From contig OZ034979.1 in the NCBI GenBank assembly GCA_964030785.1, forward strand, positions 37,250,484-37,314,483: a stretch of 64,000 nt of DNA, read 5' to 3'. The stretch is from Siderastrea siderea (lineage: Eukaryota; Cnidaria; Anthozoa; Scleractinia; Rhizangiidae). Below are positions 56,600-64,000 of the stretch, one piece after another. Every line of letters starts with the position of its first letter. The first letter of the stretch is position 1. The notes under the pieces are model-generated. The model ran no database searches. It saw only the letters and a list, made by a program, of their open reading frames with translations, and had not been told where the DNA came from. A program made the position numbers and the translations under genes.

Positions 56600-59500
56600 G
56601 TAAGAATTTTACACAATAAACAAACAGCAAGTAAAAGGAACAGTGCTTTTGGACTTCGTTCCCATAAATGGACGAATACCTTTCCAAGGTCGAGAGATTT
56701 AGTTTTTAAAATATTAAAAAACTAAGCGCACTGTTTACTAAGCTGCCATTTTATTAGAATTCAAACATTTGCATGTTTCAATTCTGCTCCTAAAAAAGTA
56801 AATTTCTAAACTAGACAACATATAACTCGATGTGTATTTTGTACCTATCAGTTTCAAGTTTAAAAGTATAAGCATAGTATCTTAAGTGACAATATCCACT
56901 TATTCGCAGTATAAAAAGAGTAGTAAATGGACTTGTATCTGCCAATTTTTCTCGGATACGCATGGTTAACTTGATCTGCATAATATGTTGTGGCTTAAAC
57001 GAATTTCAAAAAACCTCTTACTCGCAAACGAATGTAATAAAGCAAACATCCTGAAAATCTATACGAAGATGTCGAATACTATAGTGATCTTACAAAAGCT
57101 GTGAAATAAGACTTTTATCTTTTCTGCCTAAAGCGAAACAAAATAACTTTATTTAACGAGGATTGCAATTAGTTATACATCTTCCTTATATGTATATTTA
57201 ATAGGTATCATAAAACCGCTTTTAGAGAAAAAGCCTAATAATGGCACACTTTAGGCAAACTACCGTTCTTAAATGGTTAGAGTCGACGGTCCGATTCCAA
57301 CTTATGAAAATGCAATTTCATTTTGTGACCACTGTGTCAAGGGAAAAATAACACGAATGAAAGCAACAAAAAAAAACAAAACTGTATGCGGATACTCGCT
57401 TTTTCTTCTACGCATGAATTCAGAATTTCCATGCAAGGATTCTTCCTCCGATAAATCTCAAGCTATTGCCAACAATGACAATGGAAAGACCTACCACCCG
57501 ATTACCGAAAATTCATTGAGTAAGTAAAAGCTAGTCTTCTTCCTAATCTAGCGCGCTAAACGGCTTCCCTAAGCTAACGAGTTCAAGTTGAAAGGGAATG
57601 TGAAGTTTCTACCGGAGAGACTGGAAAAGGAGCAAAAGCCTGGAACACTCAAATAAGCGGTCTTTACCCGCTTTATGGATGCAGAGGATATTATTATAAG
57701 ACGCTTTTTGATTGTAGTTAGAAACAAGTGACTCGAGTAAGATAGAATTCTGTAACTAAAGGTAATTTTCACAAGCACCTCTAAGATCACTAAATATTTT
57801 GGGATTCAAAACCGGCACAGTGAACATATGTGGTCACGCATAAAGCAATATTGAAACTGAAAAGGTTAAAATTCTAATTATTTAAATTTGGATTTAAACG
57901 ATTACTTTTAAGGTTTTGCCAATTACCTCCTGGCGTAAGAGTGATAGGACCCCGGGGGGTTGGACATGTATTTCGCAAATAATTGTCTAAGCTGGCTTCC
58001 ATGAAAAAAAGAATAACACAGCACTTGTCCAATAGCAGCACACATCTGCATAGACTCAAACTGAGCCACACGATGCATTAGAAGGCAACTGTTTGACACA
58101 TGAAGGAAATGAGTTCACGTATAATTTTTATTGCTTCTGAAAAGCCTTTGGAGGTAAGACTAAAAATAAATGATGGTTTTGCATGAAAAATAAACATTTT
58201 TAGCATCTCTTTCCTCTAAAACTGCTCCATATTCAAAGTTAAACCATAAATTTCGTTTTGTACTTTGAGCAGCACACGTCTAGATTAATTGCGTCGCAAA
58301 TTCCAGATGGATGGTCTTTCTCATAAGAAAATGTTTGTTCACCCATATATTGCTGCGTGTAAAAATAAAAATGAAGAAATACGGAAGAAAACGTTGTTTA
58401 AAATAAAGGTGGTTCAGTCGTTGCTATGGTGAAGTATATACGTAGGTTTACAATGTCTTAGCTCTGAATGTTAAACTATCATTTGCATAACACAAAATGC
58501 CTCATTTTTAGGGATTTGTTATGCTATTCGGTAAGAGTTATTATTTCAACACAAGACCACATCGGGTCCGCTGTAATTCTTCACCCTCGTGTTGAAAAAA
58601 AACATGCTATTATTGTTGAACATTTCTTGTATAAATATGATAAAACAGCAAAAGGAAAATAGGTAATTAAATATGCACCAAGTTTTTAAGTATATGGGAG
58701 TGTTAGAGACTGAACGATAGAGGGGGAGGGGACTTAGGCATTTCTGCATTGTAAGCCATAGGAGTGGGAGAGGTTACACTTCTTTAGCTACGTGAAAACA
58801 GGCGACTAAACATTCAAGTTTCTATCAGTCTTGACAATGGACACAACTGTCCAAGTTTATTCGAAACCTGTTTACTAAAATCCAGTGGCATATTGGTCTT
58901 TGATATTTGAACGTGTCCATTTAATTTGTTTGCAATCTAAAAAAAATTCATATTGCTGGGCACGTTCTATTACATGCAGATCACTTACGTACGTTGTAAT
59001 CAGCTTGTCTCAGACTTCTTTGGCTAGTGATAACTAACAAAAATTAATTGAAGCAGAAGGTGAACAGGAAAAAAGTAAGCGAGACAGCATGCACATGTAA
59101 ACTCATGCTTATTGGCTTGAAGGCAGGAATATCCCTGCAAAATTAAATTTTCTGTGCTGAGTAACGCTAAATAAAACACGCGTTTTACCTGTTTAACTTC
59201 AAAACATCTACACAGTTTTAAATCAAATGCACTTCATTTGTGCTTTATTTTTTCTATACAGAGTTTTCGAAGCAAAACCCGAGTTAAAGAACATGTTTCC
59301 AGGGAAAGTTGACATTGAGCAGCTCAAATCAGCACGGACACTATACGGCCATAATAAGATACTCATGAAGTGCCTTGAAAATGCTGTGATTTCTTTGGAT
59401 GACAACGAAAGTTTTGTTAGTTACCTTGTGGAACTTGGCCGAAGACATCAGGTCCGACCGCTTAAAGCTGAGTACTTGGAGGTAAGTGCTGTAAACAATG

Positions 59501-60738
59501 CTATACGACATATATATTATCATGGATGTAGCCTGAGAGAAAGAGATTCTCACCTCATGATATTAGCCTGCGTGGCAGGTGTACAGAGGGAGGGGGGGGG
59601 GATATGGGACGCGAGAAAGTAGGGGGAAGTTTTTTCTCCCTCTTTGTCGTTCCCCTACTGAATACCCCTTCCCCGTTTACGCCTGCTACGCAGGTTACAC
59701 CTAAGCCATAGCAAGGAGCCAGCCCAAAGCCTAAAAAGTATGGTTTTCGACCTCGTTTTCCCTGAAATAATACATGTTTTGCCTAACGGTCTTAGGTGAG
59801 GAGCAGAGGTTAAGTGCTCAGTGTGTCGAACTTTTAATCGGATACTCGATCGGAAGATCAGAGGGACAGTTGAGTTCAGGCGTGCGTTTCTCGAAAGCCT
59901 CGAAACTTTCCGGGCCGAATTCGGGCACGATAATTCGCACGGTCTCTTCAAACCAAAGAAGTGCTAAGCATGAAACTATGCTACAAGTTAAACAAATCTT
60001 ATCTTAAAGACACGTGAAAACAACAGCACTCTGGAAAATGAATAGTTCATATTTTTACAAATTGCTTTTCGTGGCCAAAACGTTTCGGAACTTTCGAGAA
60101 ACGCGCACCAGGGCTCGTGTCGTGTGGTATTGTTTCCTTAGACAATACCAGCAATGTAAATGTGTAAATAGTTACCAGCGAGCCATTTGAGAATCCTAGT
60201 CCTTCATGCTAAAGAAATCAATCTTCAGCACAGAGAGGCACACTCTGAAGAGAATAGTCTTCTTTGGCTGGTGATGTCAGTGGCAGAAGTAGATTCAATC
60301 AATGGCTAGCTAACCAATGGTTAGCTGCTAACCATTCATTCATTCATTCATTCATTCATTCATTCATTCATTCATTCATTCATTCATTCATTCATTCATT
60401 CGTTCGTTCGTTCGTTCGTTCATTCATTCATCATCATCATCATTATCATCATCATCAGCATCATCATCATACACTTGTATTGCGCAGACTTCCATACAAT
60501 GTTCAGTAGTGCATAAAAATATCGTTCATTCATTCATTCCTTCATTCATTCTTTCTTTCGTTCGTTCGTTCATTCACTCGTTTTTATTCTTTCTGTCGTT
60601 TAGGTAATACACGCAGCACTGATGTTTTCATTAAAAGAACTCTTCCAGTCACAGTGGACAACAGACACGTCTGAAGCTTGGAGTGCTTTATTTCGATTTA
60701 TGTGCGAGGCAATAAAAACAGGGCTTCATGATACTTAA
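56448..60738 (+). CDS. Gene C: N-acylated globin, globin X/neuroglobin-like (3 exons, 168 aa)
   Basis: Exons 56448-56599, 59262-59481 and 60604-60738 total 507 nt. The start MGCSSS is a consensus for N-myristoylation at Gly2 with palmitoylation at Cys3, as known for membrane-bound globin X. Exon 2 carries FEAKPELKNMFPGK (helix C/CD region), a His in YGHNKILMKCLENAV (distal region, helix E), and LVELGRRHQV with the proximal His of helix F. Exon 3 encodes helices G-H, including SEAWSALFRF. The first intron is phase 2 (after FLR) and the second phase 0, matching the ancestral B12.2 and G7.0 globin introns. Function by family: heme and oxygen/NO or redox chemistry at a membrane. An ATTAAA near 61072 is a candidate poly(A) signal. 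The gene X versus neuroglobin placement is inference. Confidence 0.87.
56600..59261. other. Globin intron 1, nothing recognised
   Basis: A 2.7-kb AT-rich intron with GT-AG ends. No exon-like or repeat structure was confirmed. Confidence 0.55.
59262..59481 (+). CDS. Gene C exon 2: helices C-G with heme ligands
   Basis: The acceptor TACAG|A completes an Arg codon. It encodes FPGKVDIEQLKSARTLYGH and LVELGRRHQVRPLKAEYLE. It ends in phase 0 at GAG|GTAAGT. Confidence 0.9.
60330..60600. repeat. (ATTC)n, (GTTC)n and (ATC)n microsatellites in globin intron 2
   Basis: Tetranucleotide runs end a few bases before the exon 3 acceptor. Confidence 0.94.
60604..60738 (+). CDS. Gene C exon 3: helices G-H and stop
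   Basis: It encodes VIHAALMFSLKELF, a conserved Trp in SEAWSAL, and ends GLHDT-stop. The acceptor TTTAG follows a run of ATTC microsatellite. Confidence 0.88.
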   Translation, partial: VIHAALMFSLKELFQSQWTTDTSEAWSALFRFMCEAIKTGLHDT

Positions 60739-61071
60739 CTCTTTTAAAAATGCACTCCCACAATCGTATTACTGTCAACTCACGGGTTCCATGTTTTACA
60801 ATTGTAACCATACGTCTAGAAGCCAACTGAGCAGTACTTTCGGGTGGCTCTGTTATTTTGTCGATGTTTCACGAAGTGAACTTTTTGAAATTTATTATCC
60901 CCTAAGGGCTAACGGCTATCATCAGCCTACAGTCGGGAAATCGTTCCAGCTGGGAAAATGGGTCACCTCCCTGAAGTCTTTCTCGTTTCGGGAATTTCCA
61001 AGCAGCGCGTTTTAGTTGGCTGGATTCGAAATTTCTGGAATTTGTTGGCAAATGCTAAACGGCCCTGTTGT

Positions 61072-61077
61072 ATTAAA
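61072..61077 (+). promoter_or_regulatory. Candidate ATTAAA poly(A) signal for the globin gene
   Basis: About 330 nt after the stop. It is a common variant signal, and use is unproven. Confidence 0.3.
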
Positions 61078-64000
61078 TACATATCTTTCACGTGGCTATC
61101 AATCAGTACACTTCAAGTGAAGCCTTAAATTTTTCAATGACTTTATTTATTCCAAATGTTTATCGTTTTCAGAGCCAAAGTGCTCAAGGTTGTGTCTTTC
61201 TCGCTGGACGAAAAAGATCTTCGTTTGACTCAGGTAAACGGTAAACTGATGTAAAAAACCTTAAACACGTTTTCTACTGAGACCTGTACCAAAGTTACCA
61301 TAGGGAAGGATCTCTCTCATTAATATAAGAGAGGAAATATTTTCTCGATGATAATAGAGTTTTTTTAAAAAAACTGGTTGTACATATACCTGATTATATG
61401 GAGATTCAATGACCCGGTTAGGCGTGTTACTGTATAACGTTAAGATTTTTATTCGAAGGAAGGAGTCTGAAGAATATAGGAATCAGTTTAATGTTTCACT
61501 CATTCACAAAATGATATTACTGCACAAATCCAAAACTTAAATGCAACCACTCCCTGTATGTAATAATGTATATAGCACCTTTTCATTCGCAAACTGATGT
61601 CACTACACATGCAGAAACAAGACATAACTGCAACCACTCCCTGCATAAAAATAAATTCACATAGTAAATGGTAAGGCATAGTATTGTAAATAGCAACTGT
61701 CAATAGTTTTTAGACGTAAGAATGTTTAAGATTAATTTTATTTTGTAAGTTATAATAAAAATTTTAGGTGTTCACAATTAGCGAAAGGGACTTTTCTCTC
61801 GGCTATGACATCTCTCAATATGTTAAGTTTATTTACAGGAAGTTAGTCTGTAGCCCCTGAATTGTCATCGGTAAAAACAGGTTATCTCAGCCGCCAGCAT
61901 TCGACGGAATCAGTTCTTATTAGGATACTCTAATGGTCTAATACTAATGATATCTGAATGGTCTCCAAAGTTCTATTGCTATTTCCTTCTATCTCAAAAA
62001 AGTTGCAGTTTAGTGTTAACATTTGATCGGTGCATAGCTCTCACGTGTGTCATTTTCTATATAGTAATTAACAATTATTGCACAAAAGAGTGCGTTGGAT
62101 GTGAGGTGGTTGGGCTAATGTTGCCCAATTCTATTTCAAAATTAAAATTTTACAAAATTAACAACCGGCGGGAAATTTCTGAATGCCGCGGCACTTCACG
62201 TATTCAATTTCAGTCCTAACAAGGAAACAAGTGTTATTGAAAAACTTAAAAAAAAACTAATCAAATAAATTAAACTGAAACTCTAAAACAACTAAGAAAC
62301 GTGCTACAAATTAATTTTCATTTTTTTATGAATGCATAGTATAGTTTGCAATGCGCCACTCAAGAAACGTGCCGTATCACGGGTTGCAAGCGTCCCCTTG
62401 ATCTCCTGTGCAGAAAAGGGAAGTTTAAAATGGCGCCAACATGGAAAGAAATCTCTTCGTTGGTACCATTAGTTATTTACACGATGGTAACTAAAACCTT
62501 GCTAAATGTGGGAATTAATTGGCGTATCCCAGTTTGTTCCAAATTTCAAATAAACAGCTCAGATTCTGGTCCAGCAAGTTTTCTAAAATATAACGCTGCT
62601 ACATGACAGCAAAAAATTCTCATGCTAACAGGAGCCAGGTAACCCAACAGAGCTGAATAGCGCAGTGTCCATGTTTACTGAAGTGACCGTAAACTCGTTA
62701 CCAGTGTCGTCGCACTAAAGTTTACAATCTCGTACCCAGAGTTCGCGGGCTTCTTGGTAAGCGGGAGGACGCCAAGACGAACTCTGATGTAGTGGAATTT
62801 TTACCCCAGAAATTCTACATTTCCATTTCGTAGTGCGCATTCTTAGCAGCAAATCGAAAGAATCATAATATATAGATTTAGCCATGCCTAAAAGCAGAGC
62901 CTCCAAGGAATAAACTGGTGTTCGTTTCTCAAAAATAGTCCTGAAACTTTTCGCTCTGAAATATATTTCGGGGCTTTCTTTGGCTCGTTCCCTTTCGGAA
63001 AGTGTTTCTCAAAAAGCCCGAAAGTGTTCCGAATTGTCCTCCAATATTTTGAGGATCTGTTCTGTAAAACCAAGCTCGAAAGGTCATTCTAGAGGCTGAG
63101 CACAGCTTAATTTTTTTTCTCGGGCATCAAACTGAACACATATTTTCCTCAGGTGCAATCTTGCTTGGTTTTTTAAATGTTACCATATCCTGTCATTAAC
63201 TGTCAAGGCTTGTCAAATCTCCTTGGATTATTGGCTGTTGACTTGAATGAACTTGAAACGGCGTTCATGTACAACAACAAAATAAAACTTATTCTGAAGT
63301 AAATGGGTTATCTTCATCGCGTTCGGATGTTCAGTTAACAAATAACATGAACTGCCCCTATTAGTCTGGTCAAAATTTATACCATCAAGATTGAAAACAA
63401 GCAAACACCAAACACGCTTTAAATTATGGCATAAGTTTTGCGGATGCGAAGTAAGCCTTTTTAAAGTTAGGCGCTTCGGCGCTTTGAGGAACGCAAAAAA
63501 ACTTGTTTTTCGGAAGCTTTTCGGATAAAATAGTCTTAAACCGACAACTGCTTCGCTTAAAAGATTATTACTATTGAAAAGTTCTAGGACAAGAAAATCG
63601 ACAATTGCACAAACCGATCCAACAGTTAAAATTGAAAGCAATTATTCGCCGTAAGTGATGCTTGTGCAGTTGCCTTGCGACTGTGCTTTGACCTACTGTT
63701 ATGAATAAACAAACACAAAATAATAAACAGAGAAATCATTTTTGAAAAAGTTTATTCGAAAACCCGTAAGTTTATACTTAAATGCAATTTGCGTTACACT
63801 TCCAGCATGGCAAAATATTCTAAGACTACATCTGTCACAAATCTGAGCTCGTTTTCTAATAATTTTTTGAAGTCAAAAGCAAATGACACATTTCTAATGA
63901 CATAAGTTCAATTTCAAAATGTAATTTCTTTGACCGTAATAAATAGTCAAAATCATGCACCTTAAACCCTTTAAAAACTTCACTTACTCGGTTGTGTTTC
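61078..64000. other. No gene recognised
   Basis: One splice-bounded open stretch at 61173-61233 is noted separately. The longest frames (for example 63228-63641, minus) show no recognisable family or splice context. Confidence 0.45.

Noticed and set aside
63228..63641. 137-codon minus-strand frame
   Set aside because: No recognisable family, no leader or splice context, and composition like the flanks.
1..64000. CRISPR array or bacterial operon
   Set aside because: Repeats lack spacer structure, and the genes have spliceosomal introns.

Overview
This is a eukaryotic, intron-rich, AT-rich window, most likely from an anthozoan cnidarian and probably a stony coral. The evidence is small phase-compatible exons with GT-AG introns, a two-intron animal globin, tRNA-derived SINEs, long microsatellites, and several repeat families I associate with coral assemblies. 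The organism call is inference.

The core of the window is a divergent pair of paralogous genes. Gene A lies on the minus strand (25170 down to 2995, 16 exons, 1492 codons). Gene B lies on the plus strand (32432 to 47695, 17 exons, 1456 codons). I rebuilt both by hand from splice sites, and every exon junction keeps the reading frame. Both predict the same unusual protein: a signal peptide, a Notum/pectin-acetylesterase-type alpha/beta hydrolase with its Ser-Asp-His triad, one transmembrane anchor, an ABCG-type ATP-binding domain with an extra disordered insert, six ABCG transmembrane helices, and a long charged tail. The topology fits: hydrolase outside, ATPase inside. A secreted-type carboxylesterase fused to an ABCG half transporter is the best candidate here for an undescribed system.

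A third gene, C (plus strand, 56448-60738, 3 exons), encodes a 168-residue globin with an N-terminal MGCSSS acylation signal and the two ancestral globin intron positions.

The rest is introns and intergenic DNA rich in mobile elements. Two palindromic arrays of tRNA-like units (1474-2838 and 26464-26935) are each flanked by perfect 13-14 bp direct repeats. A tRNA-headed SINE at 38390-38672 has had its 5' end amplified into about twenty 17-bp units, each carrying a Pol III A box. Two large TTAA-flanked elements with long inverted repeats sit in gene A intron 5 (11840-16736) and exactly at the predicted stop codon of gene B (47696-54242). Other features are smaller foldback elements, a LINE 3' fragment, a second SINE family and a 1.4-kb polypurine tract.

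Layout: 1-2994, repeats and the tRNA-like array downstream of gene A; 2995-25170, gene A; 25171-32431, shared 7.3-kb upstream region of A and B; 32432-47695, gene B; 47696-54242, TTAA element; 54247-56447, spacer with an (ACT)n tract; 56448-60738, globin; 60739-64000, no gene I can support.
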